64,000 nucleotides of DNA, taken from NCBI GenBank assembly GCA_021613335.1, contig JAJTWR010000266.1, positions 682,001 through 746,000 of the forward strand. Reading direction: 5' to 3'. Of this stretch, positions 10,022-23,016 are shown piece after piece. Under the pieces are notes generated by a model that was not told where the DNA came from, did not search any database, and worked only from the letters and a program-made list of their open reading frames with translations. Position 1 is the stretch's first letter. Every line of letters begins with the position of its first letter. This stretch comes from Whitmania pigra. Its lineage: Eukaryota > Annelida > Clitellata > Hirudinida > Haemopidae. A program made the position numbers and the translations under genes.

Positions 10022-13000
10022 ATGTCGTTCGCGAGCAACCCATTCGAGGGAGATGCTGACTTCCAGTACTTGGCCAGGGACGTCAAGAAGATGCTGGAGG
10101 AGCAGAACAAGCCCTTCGACGCCAAGACTTCCTGCTGGGTCCCTGACCACAAGGAGGGCTACCTCAAGGCTAACATCTCTGCCACCAAGGGTGAAGAAGT
10201 TACAGTGACTACGGAATCTATGGAGGTAATTGATCTGAGTTTGAATAGTTAGGACAATATTATTATTTGTTTTTAAACTAATATATTATTAATTACATTT
10301 AAATTATGATTGTAATTTTTGTGAATTGATATTAACGATAATTGTTAATTTTAAGTTTTTATTATTATAAATTTTTTGTTAAAGTTTTTTTTTGTGATTA
10401 CTTCAGGAATATCTTGAAATTAAAAAGCTTGATTCGATCCCGAAGCTATTTGTCAAGCCTCAAATTAAATTAATATAATGATATTATTATTGCCTTTGCT
10501 ATTAAAATAATTACGAATCTACACATTTAGACATCACTAGCATCCGAATTAATCCAACTGAAACGATAATCAATAAAAAATGTAAAACAATATTTCCACT
10601 CCAATTCCTCCAACAACAGGAGAAGACCTTCAAGAAAGATCAGATCCAGCAGATGAATCCGCCAAAGTTCTACATGGTCGAAGACATGGCCAACATGACT
10701 TACCTGAACGAGGCGTCTGTCCTTCATAATTTAAGGTCCAGGTACACCAATGGCTACATCTACGTGAGTTGACAATTTCAGTGTTTGGCAGTTGATAGTT
10801 AAAAGTTAAAAGTTAGATAGTTAAAAAAAATATTTGAACATGGCTAATAGCTGTTTGAATTATTATTATTATTATTATTGTTTTTTAAAATTATTATTAT
10901 GCGTCTTTTAGGTATTAAGATGCTAGGACATATGGTCATTAGATTGACTAGTGTCATATGTTATTTAAAATATTATCTTTAAATTTTTTTTTATATAGTA
11001 TTTACTGAACATAATCACCGAAATGAAATTATTAAACATAACGATATAACCATTATTATACATAATTAATAATAATAATAATAATAATAGACAAATTAAC
11101 AATGATTATAAACAAATTATTTATCATCATTTATCATCTCCTTCAATGCAGACCTACTCCGGATTATTCTGCGTCGTCATCAACCCCTACAGACGTCTGC
11201 CCATTTACTCCGCCAATGTGGTCAGCAAGTACCAAGGAAAAAGGAGGAATGAGATGCCTCCCCATCTCTTCTCAATTGCTGACAACGCCTACAGGAACAT
11301 GCTTGTCGGTGGGTATGATTTGCTAGGTCCAGGATTTCAATTAATTGATTGAAATGAATTGTGTATGATTGATTGAAATGAATTGTGATTGATTGATTGA
11401 TTAAAATGAATTGTGCACGATTGATTGATTGAAATGAATTGTGTATGATTGATTGAAATGAATTGTGAATGATTGATTGAAATACATTCTGAATGATTGA
11501 AATTTGATTCATTATAATTTAATTATTTATTAAATTTGCAGATCGTGAAAACCAGTCCATTTTGATTACGTGAGCATCCATTTTTCCGTCGAATTACATT
11601 TTCATTCAGAAAATTCAGAATTTTATGAGACTTATTTCCTTGCTCGAATCTCGAAATGCAGCAACAAAATTTTTAATTAATTTGACGGGTGCTAATCAAA
11701 TATTAATAAATTAAAAGTAATCAATTTAATTTCTAATTAATCCCGAGCTAATTAAGATATTCATAATTCTCATTCCACCAACAGCGGTGAATCCGGAGCT
11801 GGAAAAACTGAAAACACGAAGAAAGTCATCTCCTATTTTGCCCTTGTGGCAGCCGCTAGTGCGGCCGCTAGTGGGAAGAAAGACGAAGAGGGTACTCAGG
11901 TAAAAGATTGTAATAATTTATTAATTTAATCACAACTTATATTATTGTATTTTATTAATTCATTAACAAGTTACAGTAATGCATTAATTAATTCACTTAC
12001 GACATGATTATGTTTATGTTAACTCATTCCCAAGTTTAATAATAGCATATTAACACATTAAATTATTAACACATTAACTTTGTTACCGATTGATTTGCAT
12101 ATCGATTTTTCAGGCAAAAGCAAATTTGGAAGATCAGATCGTCCAGACTAATCCGGTCCTTGAAGCTTACGGTAATGCCAAGACTGTCAGGAACAACAAC
12201 TCTTCACGTTTCGTCAGTAAATTTTTAATTAATTAACATAATTTAATATGTAATAATTATAATTGCTCACAATTATTTGGCTAAATATCATTTATTGGAC
12301 TAATTGAAAAAATACCAGTTTGCGGGATTTAGAATTACGTAAAATAAATAGGTTCACAAAATTACTCAACGAATGATCTCAATCGAATTAATATTCAAAC
12401 TTAACTAATGAATTCATATTAATACTCAAATTTAACTAATGAATTCATATTAATATTCAAATTTAACTAATGAATTCATATTAATATTCAAATTTAACTA
12501 ATGAATTCATATTAATATTCAAATTTAGCTAATGAATATTAATTAAATTTCGTTAAATATACAACTGCATCCATCAGGGAAAGTTCGTGAGAATTCATTT
12601 CGGCAGCAACGCCAAAATTGCAGGAGCTGACATTGAAAGCTGTGAGTTTGTTTGGCACATTTCAAATTCACCAACGAAATATTAAAAACAATTATGACAT
12701 TTTAAGTGATTTAAAATAATTATAACAAAAACAATGGATATTATTAAAATATGGATTGAATTATTCACTATTATTTCTTCCTTTTCCTACAATAAAAATA
12801 ATAATTTCAAGATCTGCTTGAGAAGTCACGTGTCACCTACCAACAACCTGGATTGGAGAGGAACTACCACATCTTCTACTTTTTGCTCAGCAATCACAAC
12901 CCAAGCTATGCAGGTTTGTCGACGATTACAGATCTTTTTGACGATAAATAATTAATCAAAAATAATAAAATAAATAAATAATAAAAATAATCTAATCATA

Positions 13001-16000
13001 ACAATGAACATTCGAATTAATCATTAAACACTTTAAACTTGCAACGAATATCGTCATGATAAAATTGCCTTCAACGCTAATAATTAATTAGTATTAAAAT
13101 AATTAATTAGTATTAAATTAATTTTAATTAAACTAAAAATTACTCATTTAATTGACAGAGAAACTCTTGGTTCAAATGGATGCCGGTTTGTACTTCTACA
13201 TCAATCAAGGATGTCTGACAGTCGACAGCATCAACGATCAGGAGGAAATGCAATTGGTCGAGGTACTTGAATCATCTTCAGAGGAATTTCAACTTTTCTT
13301 AGTTTTCATCAAAAAAAAAAAACAATCTTAAAAAATCGTTTTAAATCGTTTTAAATCGTTTTAATCTACCTCTGTTTTCATTTCTGTTCCTAAGGATTCC
13401 TTCCACGTTCTGGGATTCGACGAACAAGCCGAAAAAATGGCACTGTACAGGTGCACTACTGCCGTCATGCACTTCGGTGAGATGAAGTTCAAGCAGAGAC
13501 CAAGAGAGGAACAGGCCGAAGCCGATGGAACAGCAGGTATGCCATTAATAACAAATCAATAAATCAATCACTCAATCAGCTGTGTCAATCAATCAACAAT
13601 TCAACCAATCAATCAACAAGTCAATCAATCAGCAAGTCAATCAGTCAGTCAATAAAAAATACGACCCTTACTTAATACTTAACATCTTCATTCACAGAGG
13701 CCGAGAAAGTTGCCTTCCTTTTGGGTCTCAACTGCTCCGATATGATGAAATGCCTTTTGACCCCAAGAGTGAAAGTCGGGTCAGAATATGTGACGAAAGG
13801 TCAGAGCAAGGATCAGGTGGTCTACGCAGTGGCTGCTTTGGCAAAGGCCATGTACGACAGGATGTTCAAGTGGCTGGTGGCCAGAGTCAACAAAACCCTG
13901 GACACGAAGCTGAAGAGACAGTACTTCATCGGTGTTTTGGATATTGCCGGCTTTGAGATCTTCGAGGTTAGTCAAGGATGACTGAGTCGGTATTAAGTCT
14001 TGACATTGGTGACATATTTGGTGGACTGCTTTTTTTTACCTGTTAGAACCATTCCAACTCTGTTAATTCAATTAGCTAGATGATTAGGTTAATTAGGTAA
14101 TAATGAATATAAGTATTATTTACAACGTTTACTCAATGACTCTAATTTCGTTCGACAACAGTACAACACCTTCGAGCAATTGTGCATCAACTACACCAAC
14201 GAGAGACTCCAGCAGTTCTTCAACCACCACATGTTCGTCTTGGAGCAGGAAGAATACAAGAAGGAAGGAATCCAATGGGAGTTCATCGATTTCGGCATGG
14301 ATCTCGAGGAGTGTATTGCCCTCATTGAGAAGGTGAGAGAGTACTTTTTTTTTATTTAGCTGATTTATTGCTTTTTCGCGCGGGAAAGCGACCCTCAGCT
14401 AACCAGAATCAATAAATGTAGATCTCTAAATATAAACATTCGATAAACTCAATCAATAATAATAGTGATATAGATATTATTAGTAAATTGCTTACTATAA
14501 ATCCATTGTGCGTTCATAACAAATTCATTGTTATTTATAGTGAATTAATAAAAAAGTCTTATCACATTATTATTCACATAAATACAAATAAAATCTTCTT
14601 CTACAACAGCCCATGGGTATCTTGTCCATCCTTGAGGAAGAATGTATGTTCCCCAAGGCCTCTGACAAGACCTTCCTTGCCAAACTGTACGAGAACCACG
14701 AGAAGAAGTCAAAGAACTTTGGCAAACCCAAGCCAAGGAAGGATGCCAAATACGAGCCCCACTTTGAAGTTTACCATTATGCAGGAACTGTAAGTCATTG
14801 ATGATGAACAATTGATGATCATTTAATTCAATTAATAATTATAATTATATAAATTAAAGTCTAATTATGTAAGGAAATGACATCGGTTTTAATGATTTTT
14901 TTTATTATCCGAATTACTTTGCCTAGGTCCAGTACAACTGCAATGGTTGGTTGGACAAGAACAAGGATCCAATTCAGGAATGCGTTGTCGAACTCATGCA
15001 ACAGTCCAAAGAGCCTCTTGTGGCTCACTTCTTTAAGGAGCCTGAAGATGGTGAATTACTTTGGAATACATGAATAAATTACTACTTTACATTACGTATT
15101 AATTATATTAATAATTATTTAATGAAACATTTAAAACAAGTTGTTGATCAGTAATTATTAGATATTATAATATAACAATAACTATATTTACTAGTTAGGC
15201 TTCAATGATGTGTCAGTGGCAAGCAATGAAAAACATTTTTATCTTTTGATAGATGGAACAACAAAGAAGAAGAAAAAGGGATCAGCTTACCAGACTATTT
15301 CAGCCACCCACAGGGTAGATATTTATAAAATTATTCATGAAAATTATTTCTCAAAATAAATTGAAAAATAAAATTTTTTTAGCATTTTCAAAATGTTCTA
15401 GGTTTTTCAAAACATTTTTAATCTTAAAATTTCAATTCACTTTCTTAGGAACAACTGGCAAAATTGATGGCCACCCTGAAAACAACCCATCCATCCTTTG
15501 TCAGGTGTCTGATCCCCAACGAGCAGAAAAAACCAGGTAGAAAAGATTTAAATACTGCAACTGTTCAAAACTGTTAAAAAAATGTGGAAAATGAAAATTG
15601 TTCCCATTACGTAATTGTTTAATAACAAAACCCATCTCTAGGCGTTCTGGAAGCTGAGCTAGTACTTCATCAGCTCCAGTGTAACGGTGTATTGGAAGGC
15701 ATCAGGATTTGCCGTAAGGGTTTCCCCAACAGAATGGTCTACTCTGAGTTCAAACAAAGGTCAGGACATAAAGCAAATTTAAAAATAAAAACTAAAATAA
15801 TTAATACCAATTGCTTTCATTTTCTCAACAACCTTTCGTTTTATTTTTAAACCTGTGCTAATCAGGCACTTTCCATCTCAGATATTCCATTTTGGCTCCC
15901 AATGCTATTCCCGCTGGATTTGTGGACGGAAAGGTTGCCTCAGAAAAGATTCTGGCTTCCCTGAACATCGGAGACACTTACAGGATCGGTCATACTAAGG

Positions 16001-19000
16001 TCTTCTTCAAGGCTGGAGTTCTGGGTCAGCTTGAGGAGATGAGAGACGAGACTTTGTCAAAGATCATCTCGAACTTCCAAGCAAGAATTAGGGGCTACCT
16101 CATCAGGAAGAACTACACAAAACTTTGCGATCAAAGGTTAGCATTCTTATGGATAATAAATCTTTATTACATTTTATTACAATTATAATATTGTGAAATT
16201 AAAAGGTTGCTAAAAGGTTATTAAAAAATGATTTTGTAACATTTCCAGAGTTGCCTTAAGCGTCATCCAACGTAACATTAGGCGCTGGATGTCAATGAGA
16301 AATTGGCAATGGTGGAAATTGTACACCAGGGTTAAGCCTTTGTTGACCCAAGCAAGAGCCGAGGACGACATGAAGAAGCAAGCCGAAGAATTGGAAGCGA
16401 CCAAGAAGGAACTGGAAAAGTTGACCAACCAGAAGAAAGCTTTGGAAGAAGCCAATGCTGAACTCACCAAACAAAAGAACGACTATTTCCTCCAGTTGCA
16501 GGCTGGCGGAGATACGATGTCTGATCTCGAAGACAAGATATCACTGTTGGTCAACCAGAAAGGAGAACTGGATGCCGAATTGAAGGAAGCCGAAGAAAGG
16601 ATCAAGGACTTGGAAGGAGGATCTGAAGAACTTTTGGAAAAGAAGAAACTACTGGAGGAGAAGAATTCCGAACAGAAGAAGCAAATTGAAAACCTAGAGC
16701 TGGGATTACAGAAGGCTGAACAAGAGAAACAGACCAAGGACAACCAGATCAGAACACTGACGGAAGAATTGGCCAAAGGTGACGAAAACTGCGCCAAATT
16801 GCAGAAGGACAAGAAGGGCTTGGAAGAAACAATCAAGAAGGTTCAGGCTGACTTGCAGGCAGAGGAAGACAAAGTCAACCATCTGAACAAATTGAAGCAA
16901 AAACTCGAGCAGACCATTGACGAGGTGCGGATGTGGTATTTTGGCATTTTTTTGACGTTTTACTAGTAATACACTAAGATGCCAATTTTTTTAATACATT
17001 CAAATCATATTAATTGAACCAAACAGAAAGAGGAAAGCTTGGAACGTGAAAAGAAGGTGAGAGCTGACGTTGAGAAAGCCAAGAGGAAGGTGGAATCTGA
17101 TTTGAAGCAGACACAGGAGACAGTCGAAGAACTGGAAAGAATTAAACGAGAATTGGAGGATAACAACAGACGGTAAAAACCATCATCATAGTTGCAGATA
17201 ATTACAAAAAAACAAAACAAAATAATCCCCAGTTTTATATCTGACTATGTTAAATGCCTTCCAACAACAGCAAGGACGCAGACATTACCAACCTGAACTC
17301 AAAATTGGAAAGCGAGCAAAGTCTCGTGGCTCAACTCCAGAAAAAGATCAAAGAGCAACAGGCACGCATCAGCGAGTTGGAAGAAGAATTGGAAGCCGAA
17401 AGAGCAGCTCGCTCCAAGGTATTATCAACTTTGATTTATTATTTTTAAAAAACAACAACAATGAATTATAATTAACATAGGAAAAACTTTCAACATTGAA
17501 AAATATTAAGTTCCTTTGTCGGAGTAAGGATGTCCAAAAACATTAGTCAAAGAAAATTTTTCATAATCAACCATCCATTTCTGGAATAACAGGTCGAAAA
17601 GCAAAGAGCTGAACTTCAGCGCGAACTTGACGACTTGAGCCAACGCCTTGATGAGGCCGGAGGAGCCACTCAAGCCCAGTTGGAAGTCAACAAGAAACGC
17701 GAGGCAGAGCTCCAGAAGTTGAGGAGAGACCTCGAGGAAGCCCATCTTCAGGCTGAAACTCAACTGGCAGCTGCCCGCAAGAAGCAGCAAGATTCAGTCA
17801 ACGAACTGGCTGAGCAGCTCGACCACGCGCAGAAGAATAAACAGAAAGTCGAAAAGGAGAAACAAGTTCTCAAGGCCGAACTCGACGATGCCAGGTCACA
17901 GTTGGATCACGTGAACAAGGGACGTGCCAACTCCGACAAAGTGGGTAAGCAACTGGAGGCCCAGGTCAGCGAACTTTCTGCCAAGCTCGACCAGTCACTT
18001 CGCGACACTCAAGAACTCAACAACCAGAAATCCAAGGCCCAAGCTGAAAATGCTGATCTTCTGAGAAAGTTGGAAGAAGCCGAAAGTCAGCTCAGCCAGT
18101 TGACCAAAGCTAAACAGCAGTTGACCAAATCTCTGGAAGAAGCCAAGGGGGGCTTAGAAGAAGAAAGCAGGCTCAGGACCAAGGCCCAGAGCGAGAACCG
18201 TAACTTGCAGGTGAAAAAATAGTAATTTACTATTTGAAATTTGTTCTGATTAAAAATTAATAAATACAATTAGTGTGCAGTTAAAAACATTCATAAGTAA
18301 TAATTATTTTTCACAGGCTGATCTCGATCAACTGAAAGAGCAACTAGAGGAAGAACAAAGCGCACGCTCAGATTCACAGAGACTCATCCAAAAGGCACAA
18401 CAGGAAGCTCAATCGTGGAAACAGAAGTGCGAAAGCGGAGAAGGAGGCGCTGGAAGAGAAGAACTCGAAGAATTGAAAAGGAAACTCAATGCCAAACTCC
18501 AAGATGCTGAAAGCCAACTGGAGTCAGCCCTGCAGAAAGCTGCTAGTCTTGAAAAGGCCAACCAGAGGATGAGAGCTGAACTTGAAGACGTCACCATTGA
18601 ACTTGAAAGAGTAAGTAGTGATTATTTGAAATTATTTGCTAATTAAGAATGTTTTAGTATTATTATTAGTAGCAGTTGGACTATATAAAAATATGTAGTG
18701 TACTAAAATTTGAATCGGAAATCAAATACTTCCAGTGCTCAGGAATAGCCAACCAGGCCGAGAAGAGGCAACGTTCATTCGACAAGGTCGTCGATGAATG
18801 GAAGAAGAAGGTGGCTGATCTCCAGGCAGAACTTGAAAAATCGCAGAAAGAACAAAGAACTGTCGCTGCCGACGTCTACCGCCTTAGAGCTCAACTGGAA
18901 GAAGCTAACGAAGCCACGGAGAGCGTGAGAAGGGAGAACAAAAACCTGACAGACGAAATCCATGACCTCACAGAGCAGCTCAGCGACGGAGGCAAAAACG

Positions 19001-21704
19001 TCCACGAGATCGACAAAGCCAGAAGACGTCTCGAACTCGAAAAGGAGGAACTCCAGGCTGCCCTTGAGGAAGCCGAGAGTGCCTTGGAACAAGAAGAGGC
19101 CAAGGTCGCACGAGCTCAACTTGAATTGACCACAGTTAAACAGGACATCGACAGGAAGATTGCAGAGAAGGAAGAAGAATTTGAAAGCACACGGTAACAT
19201 TGAAAGTATTCTTAATTACGGGAAATTGTTTAATAAATGCATCATAAAATAAGATTTTAATATTCAATAAATAAATTCATTCCATGTTTCAGCAAAAATC
19301 ACCAACGCGCCTTGGAGTCCATGCAGGCAAGTCTCGAGGCCGAAGCTAGAGGCAAGGCTGAAGCTTTGAGAAGCAAGAAGAAGCTCGAACAAGACATCAA
19401 CGAACTCGAAGTTTCAGTCGATGGAGCCAACAGGGGCCGTGCAGAGGCAGAGAAGAACCTCAAGAAATACCAGCAACAGGTCAAGGAGCTCCAAGAAGCT
19501 CTCGAGACTGAGCAGAGGAACAGAGAAGACGTACGCGAACAATTCCTGGCTGCCGAACGCAAATCCATGGTCTTGGCTGGAGAATACGAAGAGCTCAAGA
19601 CCCAACTGGAGGCAGCAGAAAGAGCTCGCAAAGCCGCCGAAAACGAGCTCCATGAAGCTTCTGATCGCGTGTCCGAACTTTCCACCCAGGTTTCGTCGTT
19701 GGCTTCGCAGAAGAGGAAGTACGAGAACGACGTTCAATCCATCCAGGTGTGAACTTAGAAATCAATCAATTAGCGATGATGATGATGATGTTGATGATGA
19801 TAACAACAACCATGTTGATAGTACAAATGTTTGGAATCTATGGTTGTACCTAAGACTGTCATTAAACCTAAGTGTTGCTCTAGATTTGTCATATCTGTTT
19901 CATTTCTCCTTTGCAACAGGCCGATCTTGAAGATGCTCACAACGAACTGAGGTCAGCCGAAGATGCCGCCAAGAGAGCTGCAGCTGAGGCAGCCAAGGTC
20001 GCCGAAGAACTCAGACACGAGCAAGACCATTCGAGTCAGATCGAGAAAATGAGAAGAGCTTTGGAAGCTCAGGTCAAGGAATTGCAAGCCAGGTTCTCAT
20101 TGAAACCTTATTTCATGGCTTAAGATTAAATCTTAAAATTAATATAACTAAATGATATTTTAAATTACAATAAGAATAAATAAATTAATACATTTTTTCC
20201 AATGCTCCCAGACTGGACGAGGCAGAAGCATCAGCCCTGAAGGGAGGTAAGAAAACCATCCAGAAATTGGAACAGAGAGTGCGCGAGCTTGAAATCGAAC
20301 TCGAGAATGAGCAGAGGAGGTACTCGGAGACTGACAAGAACCTGAGGAAGCAGGACAGAAGACTCAAGGAACTGACCACCCAGGCCGAAGAAGACCATAA
20401 GGCCCAAGAGAGATACGTCGGTGAGATCGATGCCCTTCAGCAGAAGATCAAGACTTTCAAGAGACAGATCGAAGAGGCCGTGAGTAAAATGATTATTATT
20501 AATGCAATTACTCAGAGATAATTATTAGTTATTATTATTATTTATTTATTCATTTATTTATTTAACAAATTTATTTAATTAAATAATTATTGATTGATTT
20601 ATTAATTTATTTATTCATAATAATTATTGGTTGACATAATGGCATGACGGGAACTAGAATGCAAGAAGGTCAAATCTTGATGCAAAAATATCTGCAACTA
20701 TACTTCAATAAAATCTGTTAATCAACTATTTAAATGCAATGTACTTAAATAATAACAGTTATAACAAGCTTACTATAACAGTTATTCATTATATACTTTA
20801 AAAAAAAACAACTTTTAAACATATTTCATAAACTCCCCTTCAAAATTCCAGGAGGAAATAGCTGCTGTCAACCTGGCCAAATACAGGAAAGTCCAACACG
20901 ATCTTGAAGAATCAGAGGAGAGAGCTGAGCAAGCCGAACAAGCCATGTCGAAGCTCAGGGCAAAGTCCCGCAGTTCAACCTCCGTAGCCAGAGCTGGACC
21001 AGGAGGTGCTGGTGGCGGTTCTTCGGCCGGTGGAGCATCATCGGGAACATCGTCATCCGTGGTATTCACACTTTATTATAATCATTTATTATAATTATTA
21101 ATAATAATATTATTATCGAACTCGTGAACAAGTTAAATTAAATTAATGACAGCAGTTAAATTGTATTAATCATTGATATTACTTATTAATTAGCTCTGCA
21201 TTCGTATTGCCCTAATTGACCAATAGCTTGTAATAACTTCTTTAATGTGATCCCTTAATCTAATCATTACAGACCAGCCACGGAGGAGCCTTTAGGGAAG
21301 TCGGGGGTCTTGGAGGTCTCGGCGGTCTTGGGGGACACGGTGGGCACACACACATCGGTCTTGGCGGTCTCGGTGGCGGACAGGGAGGAATGAGCATTCG
21401 ATATGAAAGCCACACAAGCAACTGTAAGTCAACTTTATTAGTTAATTATATGACGCTATTCACATGGAGCTTAACAAATTATTTGTCATATTATTATTAA
21501 CTATAATTATATTTACTATTATTAATTATATTTTGATGACATTGTTACGCTTAAAAAAACCTCATCGAAGGTGTTTTCTCTTGTTTGTAAAATTTCGGCC
21601 ACCCCAGTGACATATTTTAAAATAATGTATTTTTAATAATAATAATAATAATATTGATAATAATAATAATAATAACTTGTATCTTTCAAACAGATTCTGA
21701 TTAA
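10022..21704 (+). CDS. Mhc: muscle (striated-type) myosin heavy chain, complete, 30 coding exons
   Basis: Exons: 10022-10225, 10620-10763, 11152-11308, 11542-11569, 11785-11899, 12114-12212, 12578-12641, 12812-12913, 13159-13262, 13395-13536, 13698-13966, 14162-14332, 14610-14789, 14927-15050, 15253-15314, 15449-15536, 15642-15759, 15882-16136, 16249-16924, 17027-17172, 17271-17418, 17593-18210, 18317-18610, 18736-19193, 19293-19746, 19920-20092, 20212-20479, 20852-21061, 21273-21423, 21694-21704. All junctions are GT-AG with agreeing phases: 6033 nt, 2010 residues. The motor has P-loop GESGAGKT (179-186), switch I NNNSSRF, switch II DIAGFE (468-473), a lysine-rich loop 2 (about 635-655) and SH1/SH2 cysteines in [17 protein letters not shown]. 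The IQ neck ends at Pro839, followed by a heptad rod. This is the thick-filament motor: ATP-driven sliding on actin, with essential and regulatory light chains on the neck. No duplicated exons are seen. The gene is about 70 residues longer than usual because of its tailpiece. Confidence 0.97.
11342..11510. repeat. tandem repeat in myosin intron 3
   Basis: Degenerate copies of GATTGATTGAAATGAATTGTG, with variable numbers of the GATT tetramer, recur about six times. The array fills most of this 233-bp intron. Confidence 0.8.
12401..12545. repeat. 31-bp tandem repeat in myosin intron 6
   Basis: The word TTAACTAATGAATTCATATT recurs at a 31-bp spacing from 12401 and 12432 onwards, about four and a half copies with very few differences. 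The array ends about 30 bp before the next exon acceptor. Confidence 0.85.
16249..20981 (+). other. Mhc: myosin second neck segment and coiled-coil rod
   Basis: Exon 16249-16924 starts in the regulatory-light-chain site ([20 protein letters not shown]), passes the invariant proline (residue 839) and enters the S2 rod. Exons through 20852 continue an uninterrupted Glu/Lys/Gln/Leu heptad pattern with no proline, to about residue 1930. Rod length (about 1090 residues) is normal for a muscle myosin. Large exons (676 and 618 nt) alternate with small ones. Confidence 0.93.
20982..21704 (+). other. Mhc: myosin non-helical tailpiece, Gly/Ser/His-rich
   Basis: After the heptads stop at RAKSRSSTS (about residue 1929), the last three exons encode some 80 residues. 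The first part is Ser/Gly/Ala-rich ([15 protein letters not shown]). Exon 21273-21423 holds GGLGG repeats with histidines ([20 protein letters not shown]). The 11-nt final exon adds Tyr-Ser-Asp and the stop. Muscle myosins usually end in a short tailpiece of one or two dozen residues. Exon 21273-21423 is 151 nt, so skipping it shifts the frame of the last exon. Serines after the basic RAKSR motif are plausible kinase targets (inference). Confidence 0.9.
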
Positions 21705-22180
21705 ACCGGTTGATAGTGTTTTTGGATGCATGTAAGTATTGAATAAATCTATATAATACCATCATAATGATCATCATAATAAATATCATTAGAATCATAT
21801 TGTAACTCTATCGAAATCATTAATAATAATATTACTAAGTAATTTTATTTAAATTAGTTATGATTAAATAAATATATTTAATAATAAATTATTAATAATA
21901 AGTAATTGTGTTTAAATTATTTAATATTATAATAATTATTTCTACTGTTCTCACTTTACGATTCCAAAATTTCCAAAAGGTAACCATTCGGAGTGAATAA
22001 AGAAGGAAGAATCCACACACGCGGGACAAACAATTGACAAGTTTTTTGTTTCGATCTTAAGTTTGATTGAGGTTCTAGTAACATTTTATTGGCATTCTCA
22101 TTCGGTCAAATCTTTGTATCTCATCAGTCTTAGAATTATGTGTGACCTTTTTTATCAATAAAAACTGTGTGCAACAAATT
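21705..22180 (+). terminator. myosin 3'UTR and polyadenylation signal
   Basis: After the stop codon the sequence is AT-rich and non-coding. AATAAA at 22157-22162, followed by a GT-rich stretch (CTGTGTGCAAC), is a good cleavage signal and would give a 3'UTR of about 470 nt. An earlier AATAAA lies at about 21996. Confidence 0.6.
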
Positions 22181-22689
22181 GAAAATGGTGTTTTACCTTT
22201 TTACTTTCGTCAAAGTCCTACGTCATGCAGAAAGAAAATTATTATTACTCAAAGAGCTTACTATGGCCCTGACGACTTAATTTAAATTATTAATACGTCA
22301 ATTATTACCACATTAACATTATTACATCAATAAGGTTGGCAAGCAATATGCTTTTGCAAAAAGCACTTCATTTAGCCTAAAGCGTCCAAATGCATCATCT
22401 GCCCAAAAATTGCCTCATAGAGAATGGACTAAAAGTAACATGAGCGACGCACCAACAGAGCTTATATCTGCCCAAAAGAGTACTATCTAAGGTGTTTTCT
22501 CCTGCTTGCGAACTTTCGACCACTCGGATGAAAATGCCACACGATTTGACCATTTTTAAGAGCCCACTAGCTGGTGTACCATTTTGCAATCGACCTACAA
22601 ATAAATCCTTGGGATGAGAATTTGTCGAAGACCGACAGAGCGACAAGAATAAGTAAAACTCACAACGACAAAACCAAAAGTTTAAAACA
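22181..22689. other. convergent intergenic spacer between myosin and HADHA
   Basis: About 500 bp separate the two predicted polyadenylation sites. A minus-strand open frame of 127 codons (22395-22778) crosses the spacer and the end of the HADHA 3'UTR. Its composition is not convincing and it has no splice partners. Its RVVESSQAGENTL segment lies in a 38-bp repeat also found in myosin intron 29, so it probably derives from a dispersed repeat. Confidence 0.5.
22489..22526. repeat. 38-bp dispersed repeat, second copy at 21568-21605
   Basis: The segment starting AAGGTGTTTTCTC matches 21568-21605 in myosin intron 29 in the same orientation at 30 of 38 positions. The sequences around the two copies are unrelated, which suggests two fragments of one interspersed repeat family. 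The family cannot be named. Confidence 0.5.
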
Positions 22690-22695
22690 TTTATT
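22690..22695 (-). terminator. HADHA polyadenylation signal (candidate)
   Basis: AATAAA on the minus strand, about 320 nt after the HADHA stop codon at 23017. This gives a short 3'UTR and places the HADHA end about 500 bp from the myosin end. Confidence 0.5.
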
Positions 22696-23016
22696 TTCCG
22701 CCAATTTTTCAATTTACTGGAATTGGTCGTTGCTCTTGCAAGGGTGAACATCACAATGATAAACAAATTGGAATTCAAAAAAATATAACTAAACTAAAAT
22801 TACTAATCAAAATCTTCGAATATCGATAACCCGTCAAGGCGTCTGTTCTTAGAGGCACGAAAGTTCAAGTCTGTTCATCAGCAGGAATTTGAAGAAATTA
22901 TTTCAGAAATGTCAACTTAACAATCTTAAGTTCTCTACAACCTCAATGCAGAAAAAAAAATAAAATCTCAAAAAAAGAACAAGACAATCAGAACCACAAA
23001 TGGAATCGAGCCCCCT

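Larger units (their letters stand above)
10022..16136 (+). other. Mhc: myosin motor domain, converter and first neck exons
   Basis: These 18 exons (residues 1-809) carry the whole motor. An N-terminal SH3-like fold begins near [15 protein letters not shown]. The P-loop is split from the preceding strand by the 28-nt exon 11542-11569. Loop 1 (surface loop after the P-loop helix) is Ala/Ser-rich, [15 protein letters not shown], and spans a splice junction (11899/12114). The relay exon (14162-14332), loop 2 exon (15253-15314, five lysines), SH1-SH2 exon (15642-15759) and converter exon (15882-16136) are each present once. Scallop and fly myosins use alternative copies of such exons; none is visible here. 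Confidence 0.93.

Noticed and set aside
22395..22778. 127-codon minus-strand frame between myosin and HADHA
   Set aside because: No domain is seen, the composition is poor, and it overlaps a dispersed repeat and the HADHA 3' end.
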